From contig CM055099.1 in the NCBI GenBank assembly GCA_029204225.1, positions 48,596,141 to 48,660,140 of the forward strand: a DNA stretch of 64,000 nucleotides, in the 5' to 3' direction. Position numbers and translations under genes: made by a program. Below are positions 45,344 to 57,142 of this stretch, piece by piece. A model generated the notes under the pieces. It was not told the origin of the DNA. It ran no database searches and worked only from the letters and a program-made list of their open reading frames with translations. Position 1 is the stretch's first letter. The number at the start of each line of letters is the position of its first letter. Source of the DNA: Diphasiastrum complanatum. Its lineage: Eukaryota > Streptophyta > Lycopodiopsida > Lycopodiales > Lycopodiaceae.

Positions 45344-45993
45344 GTGAAAGATTCAACTAGTTTCATCACATTTTGCAATATTTCCATATTTGGCATATTG
45401 AGGCCGAAACTTGTTTTAGACTTAGAGGTTGACTTCTCAAAGTTCATTAGTCTAAATTTCATTTGAATAAACACTTTTTGAAAGTGTGGGAAAGATAGAA
45501 TGCGAGTTTGAGTAGATTCAATTTGAATAAGTTGGGTACATTGAATCTAGACCCAAAATTTGGTAGGGTTAGCATTTTGGTGGGAAAGCCAAGTGGCCAA
45601 ATAGGGTTTGGAACTGCTATAAAAGGATGTAACTCATGGAGAGAGTCATCTTCTCTCTTCTCTATCTCATTTCATGCTTATACATGGTTCTCTTGGGTTC
45701 TACTATCCATTGGTGCACTATCTTGGTGATTGCTTGCAATTCTATGTGTAGAATGATCTATATTTGTTATTTTTGGATTCACACGTGCGAAATACAGTAG
45801 CTTGCTGGTTTCGTACGGACAGAAATAGTACATAATCATTTCATTCAAGTTTGATCAAGTTCTATTAGTGTTTGCATCTCAAATTGTGTGTAGATGCTGA
45901 TTTTTCTACATTGGTGAAATTGGTAGTGTATTTCTCTTTCTAACCAAAGATCATTCAAATAGATTGGATCTTAAGGATCTGAAATCTTTCACA
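45343..45993 (+). repeat. 3' LTR of E4
   Basis: 651 bases, TGTGAAAGATTCAAC to ATCTTTCACA, the same length as the E1 LTRs. No partner LTR exists because the 5' end is lost, so the duplication cannot be checked. Confidence 0.93.
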
Positions 45994-46025
45994 TCCAGTA
46001 GGTATCTATTATATGCCCGTCTCTT

Positions 46026-47394
46026 CTACATCTCACGCGGGTCTTCTTGTTTGTATCTTGTTGTTTTGACTCCCTTTGGTCTTCCAGTTGCTCTTGCTAG
46101 TCCCCTCTGCTTGTTGGTCACGATCATGCCTCTGATTCGTCTCCCTCTTATTTTTTTTCTGTTGCCGTAGAGGGCTTGGTCAGAACCATCCTTGTGATCA
46201 AGGTATTCTCTGGCCTCAACTTCCTCTCGAATTTCGACAACCGCCTTTTTGAGGTTCATGGTAGGATCTTTCGCGAAAGAAAAGTATATCTCTATCTGTG
46301 ATGAAGTCGGTAAGATCTCCAGCCGTGAATGGTGAGTGTATGTCATTGCAGTTCCATACTCCAAGCTGCAAGTGGTGTGGAGGGGGTCTCGGGATGATCC
46401 CATGCCTAGGGATCCCAATTTCCTATAGGCTATTTCCGGATGTAGTACCATTGAGGTACCGAATAGCTCCATCTCGATAGATCACTCATCTTCCAGTAGC
46501 TTTGGCGGTTTGGAATGCTTGACGTCTTTCTTCAACCTAGATATAGGTAAGGTCATCATCCATGAAGATCTGTGTCTTTCAACTTGGCTCTTTTCCGTAA
46601 GGTTTCTTTATGATACCTAAGTGACGTAAAGCGGAGGACCAAAGTAGTGGTGTCTTTTTTGGTGCACATGTTGTATCAAAACCATCTGGATTGTGTCATA
46701 GGGTGGTACATGGAAATCTTTTTGCTTCTTCAATGGCGTTTTGGGTATCGACAATGCCTCGTACCCTAATATTGAGAGCCTTGGAATCTCAAAGTTTTTC
46801 TTCCGTAAGAGTAGCGGAAATGGACGATGAAAGAGGGGCAAACTTACTTCCGCCATCGGCTGTCCAAGGTGGGCTGGTAGATTTACCATTGGTGAGAGTA
46901 GAAGCCCATGTTCTGGTCGATTCTTTGTGTTGGCTCAACTGTTGTTCAAGGACTTGTAACTTTGTCATTGTCTCCACTTGCGGCTGGGAAGCACACTTGT
47001 TATCCATTCCTGTCCGAAGTTGTTGGTTCTCTGTGCGTAGATGTATGATTTTCATTTTAAAGGTTTGTACATCTGCTTTCAACTCTTTCAATTGGTAGGC
47101 TAGAAAATTTTCGAAGGACTTGGAGGTGGTGTAGTCTGCGTAGGATAGAAAGGGGGTGTCCGGGGCAGCGTTGGCAGGGATAGGAGTGGAAGGGACAGGA
47201 GATGAAGGAGGGGATTCATAGTGGGAAGCGAGGAGAGGGGGGGGGGGGCTGCTGCACAACAGTAGGGGGAAGGGCCTACTCCCATTGCACAGCAGTAGAG
47301 AGGGCAGCAACAGTGGCGGAGGAGGTAGAATGGAGGGCGGCAACCGGTGGGGCGGAGGCAGTAGGTGAGGAGGCAGTGGGTGGGGCAGAGGCAA
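46026..47394 (-). pseudogene. Possible LINE-type ORF1 remnant
   Basis: On the minus strand a Pro-rich stretch (about 47394-47200) leads into a Leu/Lys/Gln-rich probable coiled coil (SFENFLAYQLKELKADVQ, IIHLRTENQQLR, LQVLEQQLSQHKEST). Next come SKALNIRVRGI and, after stops, IFMDDDLTYI, VEERRQAFQTAKATGR. Coiled coil followed by a basic RNA-binding region with a DDLT-type block resembles ORF1 of plant L1-like elements, but no endonuclease or RT follows. A separate 148-codon frame at 46472-46026 has an acidic/basic C-terminus and no recognised motif. A gypsy aORF-like origin is the alternative. Confidence 0.35.
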
Positions 47395-47710
47395 CAGATG
47401 GGGTGGAGGAGGAGAGCTGGAGGGCTACAGAGGTAGGGTGGAGGGTGGCAGTAGGTGGAGCGGGTGGGGCAGAAGTAGGGTGGAGGGCGGCAGCAGGTGG
47501 AGCGGGTGCAGCAAGTGGAGGGGGTGGAGGGTGGCAGCAGGTGGAGCGCAGGATGAGGTAGGATTGGAGGGGGGCGGGGGGGGTTGGGGGAGCAAGGGCT
47601 CCCCCTACTTTTGCGGTCCATGGAGGAGGGCGGTGATGGGGTGGTGGAGGGCGGACTAGGAGATCAGATCAGGGCACCATCAGTCCACAATGGAGGTCCG
47701 CGAGCGCGTG

Positions 47711-47893
<183 letters not shown>

Positions 47894-49411
47894 TAACACT
47901 AGTAGCACTAGTATCAAATACTGCTCCTTGTTCTGTGTATGGATGTCTTGAGTCGTAGAACAATTAACTAATTCACTGATTAACTTATATATTGAGGTGC
48001 TATCAATTATTTATACATGGTAGCTGTAAAATTAAAAGAATGCTGATTGATGCATTTACAAGATAGATTAAGGCACTACATTCTGCTGGTAGTTGTCGCT
48101 CTGTGGGAGAATCTAATTTGTTGGAGATTCTGCAGCAATTACGGGTTCGTGAAAATATATGGTCAAAAAATAGCTTCGACAATTTCCTTCAAAGGAAGAT
48201 GCGATAATAAGTTTGAGGATTGCAATGCTTTGACAACTGTCGATTCGAGTAGGTTCGACAATTGGCAAATTCGAGTAGGGTCGATTCGAGATTTTGTTGA
48301 GCAAATACTTGTTTGCAATTTCCATGCATTTCCACAATTCGATAACACGTGTATTTCTGCAAATTGTACGACAATAGAGATATTTACATGTAGCAAGTGA
48401 AAGGATATGGATTAGCTGTAGAATTAGGGAAAGAGAGAATAGAAATCCAACAAAATCAACACCAACCTAAGCATTCCGAACCCCCACATTCCAGAACGTT
48501 GTTCCAAAAAAATGAAAATATTTTTTGACAGCTCCACATTAGAGGAGTTCTAAATCCAAAAAAGACCCTTTGTAAAGATTCTTTTTATATATTTTCTCAA
48601 TTTTTTCTAACACATGGACCAATCAAAACACTCAAATTTGAAATCTACGTAACATAACTTTTTGAGTCCACATTTTGATTCCACACTAAAAATGGCATAA
48701 CTTTTTAGTGGTAAGTTTGAATTTAGCGGAGCTTGGTGCATTGGAAGGGCTTGACAAGGGCTTTCCAATGATATGTTAGATGACATACTTTTGAGCTACG
48801 ATTGAAAAGTTATGGCAAGTCAAAAGTATTAGTGTTTTAATATTTTAATAATATAAACTATATCTTGCACGAATTCTTAAAGGGTCTTTTTGGAGCTCAA
48901 GACTACCCTAATGTGTCTCCAAAAGTCTCACAGTTGCAAAGAGACACCTACCAAAGTAGTGCTACTGCTACCAATGAGAAAGTTTGCTCCTAGTTTAGTC
49001 ATTAGTAATTTTTAAGGAGTTGCCATTACTATAGCAAGTTGTTCTTCTGATTAACAATTGTGGTTGCTCAAGAATTTGTTTAATTGCCAGCTCATCAAAC
49101 TAGATCTTGTTCAAATCTAAGTCATCACCCTATCCAGTTGTATCAAGTACAACCAAATTATCGAAACTCACATTCAATGGTGGTGTACAAAAATCTTATT
49201 GACTAGGATTATATAATCACCTCTGAATCTTGCAACTAATTGTCTAAAATAAGAATTGTACCTCCCATTCACTTGTACATGTGCCAAATTTGATATGTCA
49301 ATGGTAAATTGTACCATTCGTCATGGATTTCTTTGATAATTGAGTTAGAATTAAAGTTAGAATCACTGTGTTACTGTACTGTGGGTCCTATCAGTGGATA
49401 AGGATCAGTTG

Positions 49412-49481
49412 GCCTCGCCACGAGGCAAGTCGACGGGACACGCGTCCCGCCAACGGCAACCTGGGTCATGCATGGGTTGCC
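49412..49481. other. Three consecutive short hairpins
   Basis: GCCTCG/CGAGGC with a 3-base loop (49412-49426), CGGGAC/GTCCCG with a 4-base loop (49434-49449) and GGCAACC/GGTTGCC with a 13-base loop (49455-49481). The block is GC-rich within AT-rich sequence. It fits no tRNA or ribozyme pattern I know. Confidence 0.5.
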
Positions 49482-50016
49482 TGAGTGAACAACTATATGT
49501 ACTATGTAATTTCATTTTGAAAAACACAGTTGCTATGTGAGCTTGCTGAGGAGAGTGATCTTCTGTCTGTGTTACTGTGTAGCATGATCTGTGTTCCTGT
49601 GCAAAGCAAATTCTAAGTAATTGTACCAGAGTTTGACTAATGTACATGTACCTTTTGTACCATTTATAGTCACTGATAGTTTGACTTCGGTCCCATACCT
49701 AATAACACCTACTTGATTTTACATTTGCAACAACTATACATCCTTATATCCCCATCATTGAGTCATTTCTGCTTACTTGAAAGTGCAATGTACCCTTGGT
49801 ACCAAAACTTAGTCTTGTAGTTACTCAGACTTCGTTATCTATTCTAATTTCTCAATTAGTAATGTCAACAAGTTAAGAGTCAGGAGTTAGTAGTTACTAT
49901 GCTTTGCAATGTGTTTGAAATTTCTTTTACGTCCCTACATGTTGTTCCCCTCCCCCCCCCCCCCCCAAAACACGGTTTTTTAAAAATCCAAAAAAAATTA
50001 AATTGCAACATTCCTA

Positions 50017-50064
50017 TCCGGAATGCTGGTGAATCTCGGAACCGTTCCGGACCAGTGTTCCGGA
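50017..50064. repeat. Imperfect inverted repeat
   Basis: TCCGGAATGCTGGT at 50017-50030 and ACCAGTGTTCCGGA at 50051-50064 pair at 12 of 14 positions. The 20-base spacer itself contains the near-palindrome CGGAACCGTTCCG. Confidence 0.6.
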
Positions 50065-51679
50065 ACGCTAACATCTATGACACCCACACATCAAATTAAG
50101 GGTGCTCCACTAAAAGTCGGGACACCCCCATGCTCAATTATTAGGAGGACAACATCTTGCCATGATAGGATAAAGCAGAAAGCATCTAAATCCAGCAACT
50201 TGGCATAGTAGGTCTCTAGCTTTGTGCTCTAACCCTTTTGATAGGCGGAGGACTGCTCACCATCGAATGTACACACCCTACAGGGGTGCGACGCCAGGGT
50301 GAGCATGCGCGCGACAAGGGATGCGGCGTCGAGAGTGTGCGTGCAACAAGAGGTGGAACCAACACAATTTCCCACAAGCAACAAGCATAAATATCCAAGC
50401 TACTAGTTGATCAAAGCTTCTATTTGAACTTGAGCCATGTCCTATCATCATCAATATGGGTTGATGAAGTAGAGTTAAGAAAGAGTTAGAGGGAGGATTA
50501 GAATTTGGAGATCTAATTTACACCATTGGATGTGCCATGTCATATATAGACCATTCCATCTCATTTGTCACTCTCTTATTGGTACACATGTCAACATTAT
50601 CATTAACACTAGTTATAATTAGTGAAGAGGCCATGGGGAAGTGCAATTATAATTGTTCAAAGATAAAAGAGCAATCGGGAAGTGCAATGGTGGACAAAGC
50701 TCCATCCACAAGAAGGCGCAGGATCTTGTGGTCCAATTTTCTATTACCACAAAGTTTTGTACACAAAATGTGGTAGCCTAGTCGTTATAGATTTCCACAA
50801 AATCTGTAAAATATGTAGTATAAAAGGTTTATCGTTCCCCAAGAGAGAGACAAAAATGCCCTTTTGGATTGATAATGGAGAGAGTACGAAGGGTAATGGA
50901 GAGAGTGAAGAGTGCAATATCCAGAATCGGATACTACAATGACATATCTGGTTACCCAAAAATATTGAGTAGATTGGTGTCCAGAAACACCAACATGAAA
51001 CGATTTGATCAACATAATCTAGTAGGCAATTAATTCCTCTTGATGAGCACAAGAAAATTAGTTCTTATCACTGAGAAGCAATCAAAACAGTTATGTTCTT
51101 TATCAAAGCACATAAACTCATTAGAAATAAGAGAAGTCTTGGTTATGTGAATGCTTGTCAGTTCGGCTAATTTCCTGCACACAAGCACTTAGAATTTGTA
51201 TCTTCACAGATGTCACCTGCAATTCACGTTAGCAACTGAAATTTGGTACAAGATGAAAGGAGTGCCACAGACAGACATGTATCAGAACGGTTACAAAAAA
51301 ACTCAAATTGTATTTGCTCAATCGATAAGTAGTATAACTATAACAGTCAGAGAAAACGAATGCACAAGCTTAAGGAAATTGGCTCTCTCTCCTCTATTGA
51401 TAACGAAAATCTGCGTGTGTACAATGTTGCTGAGTGACGCTCTTATAGAGACGTACATCAGGCTCAAGGTGTCGCTCACCAACCATTAGGGTATCGGTTG
51501 GGAACAGCTACATGTCGTTCTAAGACGTCACTCTAAAACGTTGCGAGTCTTTAATACAATGAATTACTAAAGTGCAAATAGGCCTTTACATGGAATTAGG
51601 CACTATCGCATATTTACATGTGCAAGAAATTGAAAATTTTATAACATATAACAATTTATTTGGACAACGTGGATTTATA

Positions 51680-51702
51680 GGCCCCCACATATCCCCTTCC
51701 TT
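51680..51702 (-). other. Polypurine tract and LTR start of an element (E10)
   Basis: The minus strand reads AAGGAAGGGGATA followed by TGTGGGGGCC, a good purine tract and LTR start. The LTR itself extends left from 51689, but its other end was not found. It directly follows the ORF ending at 51732. Confidence 0.5.
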
Positions 51703-51731
51703 AGATGTGCAGCAGCTTGCAAACAATCTGA

Positions 51732-53040
51732 TCAGGTTCTTCTGGTTCTTTTTCTGCTTACTGGCTTTTTATGGAAGATTGCCTTTGCTCTGGCTTCAAC
51801 ATCTGCCTCTACTTGTTCAAGTGTCTTCCCGACTGTAGCTTGATAATAGTCATTCATCTTCAAATTGTCTTCGCGCATTGCCAATGCTGGATAACCACCA
51901 ATTCCTTGATTTCTCATTGGAGCAAGTGGTATGTCAATCAAAGTCTTATTTACAATGTGATTGTACCAACTAGCCTTAGACAATAATTCATACATTTCGA
52001 CATATGGAACAATGAGAGACAGGGCTTTGTATGTGTAATCTGTGAAAGTACTTTTTATATACATGTGTCGGGTGGATAGAAGGGCATAAGAAATGAGAGA
52101 TGCAAGGTTAAGGTAGGAATATGTATAATATGGTTTTGTAACTGGATCTATGAATCAACGCAAGTTTTGCTCTTTCAATCCATGGAGGTATTGACAATAA
52201 TTGGATTTCCAATCTGTGTATATTTGCCACAGATCTTCAAAGTAAGGTAGGTTAGTAAGTGTAGATAGAATGGTATGGGAACCAATTTTAATTCCACTAA
52301 CCTCGAAGAGATTTATGGTTTCTAACTTATTCTTATGCTCACTAAGAGCACGCAGAATACTTAGCTCAACTTGTTTGAGGTATTCTAATATATACATGGA
52401 TAAACATCCTGTCACTGAATTGATATGTTTAGGAAAAATATTAAACTGGTTTTGCACAATGGCTAGGGCTAATATGCCTTTTTGGTTAGTTGTTAATTTG
52501 GCCCAAAAGTGATAAAGCTAGAATAGGTCCAAGGATTTTCTCATTCTTCTTGAGTAAATCCAAAAATTCTAGGTAAGAAAAGATAATCTAACTTTTATTG
52601 AAGTTCTGGACTATACAGAGGGGGTAAGAGGGCGGTTAGTTCCTGTTGAATTGTGTGAAATATTGTTCTCAACAGTGGATACAATACCTTATTTTTCTTT
52701 TTGTTACTACTGCTTGGCTTGTCAGCACTTGGTGTCTCCTTTGACTGTGGAGTGGCTGCAACGGGTGTAACTGCAATTGATAACGGTAGTTCTTCGATAA
52801 CTTTGGCAATCTATGTGTCTTTTTCTGTAACTTCGGCCTGAATCTCTGGTCTAGCTTCGGCATGGAGATGGAGGGTCATCTTTATTTTCTTTCTAAGTAG
52901 GTTCCTCATCGGCAATCTGGATCTGGCTCGCATTGAAGTTGGCCTCCTCTAATTTTTCTTTTAATTTCTCACACTCTGCCATATGTGGTTATAGGTATTG
53001 TAGTTGGAAGGATCTAATAATATTCTTCTAGACATTTTAG
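51732..53040 (-). pseudogene. Unrecognised ORF before an LTR (E10)
   Basis: On the minus strand the pieces read HMAECEKLKEKLEEANFN (probable coiled coil), a Ser/Pro/Lys-rich stretch (IEELPLSIAVTPVAA, SSSNKKKNK) and LLRTIFHTIQQELTALL. They continue as FNIFPKHINSVTGCLSMYI, LEYLKQVELSILRALSEHKN and GSHTILSTLTNLPYFEDLW. One TGA near 52157 precedes TKPYYTYSYLNLASLISYA and a 110-codon end with VEADVEARAKAIF and the basic tail KKPVSRKRTRRT. It stops about 30 bases before a purine tract and LTR. Position and layout resemble the gypsy aORF, but sequence similarity was not evident by eye. Confidence 0.45.
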
Positions 53041-53044
53041 TCCA

Positions 53045-54420
53045 GGGTCGAGTGGAAATTCACTTGGTTTGTGGTTGGCCATTCCATACTTTTTCAGCAC
53101 GTAGTTGAAATATCGTTGCTGATTGATAAAGATCAGTCTAATGGATCGATCTCGGTGGATTTGGATTACGAGACAATAGTTGGCTGGACCCAGTCATCTT
53201 GTATTCTTGAGCCAGCATGCATTTTGTATCCTTCATCAGCTTCAGATTATTACTAAATAAGAGTGTATCATCTACATAGAGAGTGATGATGATGAAGTAG
53301 ACATTCGAGTCTGCTGAGTTTGGAATAAAATCATTCTCTATCAGAAATGCATTGATCTTCTAGAACCAAGCTCTAGGTGACTGTTTCAGCCCATAGAGCG
53401 TCTTGTGGATTTTGCATACAAGGTGTTGTCGCTTGTTGCTGAGTTCTGGCTGCGTCATATCGATTTCTTCTTTGATGGTTCCATTGAGGAAAGTGGTCTG
53501 GACATTCATCTGGTGGACTTCAAGATCGAGAGAAGTAGGCAGATCGAAGCATGTTTGACAATGGGGCTGAAGGTTTCTGAATAGGGCCAAATCTGAAATC
53601 TGGGAAAAGCCTTTGGTGACTAGCCTGGCCTTGTAGCGATTTAGCCTTCCTTCAGCATCATACTTTGTCTTGAATATCCATTTGCATGGAATTGGTTTTC
53701 GGTCCCTTGGCAGCTCAGTGAGTGTCCATGTTTGATTTTCCATAAGGGAATCAAATTTGGTTTCCATTGCTGCTTTCACACTGGTCAGCATCAGGAGTAG
53801 ACATCGCCTCAGCAACTATGTTTGGTGCACAAAGTAGCAGGCCAGATCATCCATAAATCTGGATGGAGGCTGTCTGGACCGGTTCGACCTTCTGGGTTGA
53901 ACTTTGGTCCTCTGATGTGGGTTGACTCGTTGAGGTTCTGACTCATTGTCTGAGTCAACGTCGATGTTCAACAGTTGAATCTTTGGATCGGAATTGTCTG
54001 GTTGCTCGATCCTTGGCAGCGGCTTTTTTTTTGTGGTCGATTAACTGGTCTTCCACGAAAATGACATCTCTACTAGTGAATGCCTTCTCAGTATCCAAAT
54101 TGTCTAGCTTGTATGCCTTGTGATTTGAAAAATAGTCGATGAAGATCATCTTCCCCATACTCTTATCATCCAGCTTTCTTCTTAGATCTTCAGGGATCTG
54201 AACAAAAGTGATGCATCCAAACACTCGAATATATTTGGGTGATGGTTTTGATCATGTCCACACCTCATAAATTGTCTTGTCGTTCAGGGCTTTGATGATG
54301 GATCGATTCTACAAGTTGGCAGCTGTAGTAACAACTTCTGCTCATGTCATCATGCCCTTGGCAGAATAAAAATGCATGCTGGCCCAAGAATACAAGATGT
54401 CCTGCCCATTATTGTCTCAG
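53045..54420 (-). pseudogene. Copia integrase end and reverse transcriptase, C4
   Basis: From about 54400 on the minus strand: an integrase C-terminal stretch with stops (NDKTIYEVWT, VFGCITFVQIPEDLRRKL, YKLDNLDTEKAFTSRDVIF). RT follows from 53815: ENQTWTLTELPRDRKPIPCKWIFKT as two blocks, KARLVTKGFSQ, VHQMNVQTTFLNG, KTLYGLKQSPRAWF, then, in other frames, TLYVDDTLLF near 53270 and NYVLKKYGMANHKP near 53080. A deletion joins FSQ to SDLALF. It belongs to the same copia family as the plus-strand fragment that starts at 54430. Confidence 0.8.
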
Positions 54421-54429
54421 AATCTAAAT

Positions 54430-55303
54430 TCAATGAGATCGACCCAACAAACTGATCTTTATTAGTCAGCAACAATATCTCAACAACGTGTTGGAAAAAT
54501 ATGGAATGGCCAACTGCAAACCCAATCACTTTTCACTCAACCCTGGACTAAAGCTATCAAAGGAATAGTCTCCTCAAATTGATGCAAAAGAGAAGAAGAT
54601 GAAGCGCTACATGTTTCAATCCATCATCGGCTCGCTGATGTACGCAATGATCTGCATGTGACCAGACCTTGCATATTCGGTCAGTACACTCAATCAGTTC
54701 TTGTCAAATCCAGACGTAGCTCATTGGAAAGCGCTAACAAAGGTCATGAAGTACATCCAAGCAATGACAACTCTCAGCATCTGCTATGAAGGCAGCCAAA
54801 CTACCAACATCCTTCAAGCCTACACAGATGCGGATTGGCAGGAGATGTTGACATCAGAAAATCAATTTTTGGATTTGTATTCTTATACAACCAAGGCCCA
54901 ATTTCATGGAACAGCCGGAAGCAAACCTCAGTTGCATTATCATCAACAGAATCCGAATACATAGCTGTCACAAATGCAACCAAAGAGGCGATCTAGCTCA
55001 GGCAACTGCTTGTAGACCTCAATCTTACACAAACACTTTCTACAACAATCCATTGTGACAATCAAAGCACAATAGCGCTTTCTCTCAGTCCGAGATTTCA
55101 CTCTCGAAGCAAACATATAGAAATCAGGTATCATTACCTTAGAGAGAAAGTTCACAATAAGGAAGTAGAATTGATTTTCAACAGAACAAATTACATGGCA
55201 GCAGATTACTTCACATAGGCTCTATCAAAGGAGCAACATCTCAGATTTAATGATATGTTAAATCTGAAAATCAAAGTTTATCAAGATCCACATTAAGAGA
55301 AAA
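54430..55303 (+). pseudogene. Copia RT end and RNase H, E8
   Basis: The plus strand begins NNVLEKYGMANCKP and SIIGSLMYAMICM. RNase H follows with AYTDADW, SWNSRKQTSVALSSTESEY, IHCDNQSTIALS, HSRSKHIEIRYHYLREKV and MAADYFT. Frame breaks near 54840 and several stops (such as the TAG after ATKEAI) disable it. It ends with AAGAGAAAA directly before the 3' LTR. Upstream pol, gag and the 5' LTR are missing. Confidence 0.8.
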
Positions 55304-56246
55304 TGTTAGATTTCTTATGCTCAGGCTTAAACAAATCGTTCAAGTAATGAGCAGCCTGAAAAACTGAAGGCCGACAGCATATTTTTGGGCCTTCACATTT
55401 TTTTTCCTTGAGATTTCTTGTGCCCTAGAAATCATTTTAAGGCACCTTTATCTTCTTCACCCTTTTCCCCTCCTAAGCAAAAAATGCGACACACTGGCCA
55501 AGTGGCCAGAATGCCTTAGAAACCATTCTTAAGGCACCTTTGCTTTTTCTGCCTCATTTGCCTTTTTCGCACTAGCGAAAAATGTGACACACTGGCCAAA
55601 TGGCCAGAATGTCTTAGAAATCATTTTTAAGGCACCTTCTCCTTTTTCACCTTTTTCGCCTTCTTCGCTGCCTTGAATCTAAGGGCACCTTAGAAATCTA
55701 CATAACTTTAGTGTAAGGGCACCTTCAAGAGTTGCAAACCTTCAGTCTAAAGGCACCTTTAGCTTTTTCGACTTTTCGCATTTTGCTACACTAGTTGACC
55801 GACGTCGCCAACTTATCAGCAACCTAAAAACAGCTAGACAACCAAATATCCCAAAGGCGGTTGGTAGTTACCAACTTTGTACATGTGCAAAGACTGGCGT
55901 AAATAACATTAAAGGCTTGTAAGATATTTTTCCCTCGACACTTGTAAATCTATATATTAGCTTATTCAAGCTATGTAAGTGTTAATTGAGTTAATTGAAA
56001 TTCTCTTTCAATCAGAGTTTATCTATAGCTAGTGTTATCACGCTCAACAAGCTGAAGTTATTACTTCAAGCTATTGTACTCACTGTTGATATTTATCTTT
56101 GTCTCACTACTGTGTCGTTCATTTGCGCATTTTGTATGAATTCTTCTACTTGAATATTTATACTGCTAAATGTTGCATTTCCGTTCCTACATGTTGTGCT
56201 CAATCCTTGAGCTTCCACTGCCGATCACGCGCCCTGCCGTTTTACG
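55304..56246 (+). repeat. 3' LTR of E8 with internal tandem repeats
   Basis: It begins TGTTAGATTTC after a purine-rich AAGAGAAAA tract. Two units of 91 and 98 bases, plus part of a third, lie at 55427-55665. The right end is set only by the start of recognisable E9 LTR sequence, so it is approximate. Confidence 0.65.
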
Positions 56247-56553
56247 ACACTCTTGGGTTCTACTATCCATTGGTGCACTATACTTGTGATATCTTGCAAT
56301 TCTATGTGTAGAATGATCTATATTTGCTATTTTCATGTTCACACGTGTGAAATATAGTAGCTTGTTAGTTTTTTATGGATAGCAATAGTACTTTATGATT
56401 TGATTCATATTTGATCAATTTCTATTAGAGTTTGCATCCTATTTTGTGTGTAGATGCTGATTTTTCTACATTGGCAAGATTGGTGGAGTAGCTTGTTTTG
56501 TAACCAAATATCTTTAGTAGATTTGGATCTGAATTGATCCCAAATCTTTCACA
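56247..56553 (+). repeat. Partial 5' LTR of E9
   Basis: It matches the last half of the E1/E4 LTR from TCTTGGGTTCTACTATCC onward and ends ATCTTTCACA next to the primer site. The outer half is missing. Confidence 0.88.
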
Positions 56554-56565
56554 TGGTATCAGAGC
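56554..56565 (+). promoter_or_regulatory. tRNA-Met primer binding site of E9
   Basis: TGGTATCAGAGC directly after the LTR end. The leader to the gag ATG (57143) is 577 bases. Confidence 0.95.
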
Positions 56566-57142
56566 TTGTGTTTTAGGTTATTAAGGAGGAAATCATATCT
56601 ATCAATGATTTGGTGAAGATATCAAGGCTCTAGCATGCTAGAGAGGATTCTACACCAAAATCGAGTTTCTTGCATTTGGAGATTGGATTCTTTGTAGATC
56701 AAAACCCTATATAGGTTTATAAACTCTGTTCAATTCTGATTTTTGAATTCACATGTTGGATTTGGCCGGTTTTTGGATCATTGGATTAGCCTAAGTGGTG
56801 GCTAATAGATTGGATATCAAATTTTCAGCATTTGCATGTAGATATTGAGATATTCAATTTTTTGTGATTTTGCCAAAATTCTAATTTTGATTGTATCTCT
56901 AGGTAGTGAGGTTTCTAGACTTCTTTTCAATCTTAGGAAGTGGCAAGAGTCATTAGATTGAGGATAGATCATAGGTTGATCAAGATTTTATGATTCTATG
57001 TGTTGATTTGCTTGGTATAAGTGCTACAAGAGAATTGAGGACTTTCATATCTTTGTGATTTTCTTTTGAAAACATTTGTTGTTTTAAAAGGAGTGCTTTG
57101 TGCATTGAAACAGGTTGAAAGAGAGGATCCGGTCATTGCTAC

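Larger units (their letters stand above)
41738..45993 (+). mobile_element. Copia element E4, sister of E1, 5'-truncated
   Basis: A plus-strand element missing its 5' LTR, leader and gag start; it begins inside gag (IVQSIAIQKTLPSLM) directly after gypsy E7. It keeps the gag end, protease, integrase, RT stub, module X, RNase H, purine tract and 3' LTR. X sits exactly where it sits in E1, so the arrangement predates their separation. It lacks the 2.26 kb insertion and the extra integrase fragment found in E1. Confidence 0.85.

Noticed and set aside
49381-49490. tRNA, SINE or hammerhead ribozyme in the hairpin block
   Set aside because: No acceptor/T-arm pattern, no A and B boxes, and no CUGAUGA...GAAA core.
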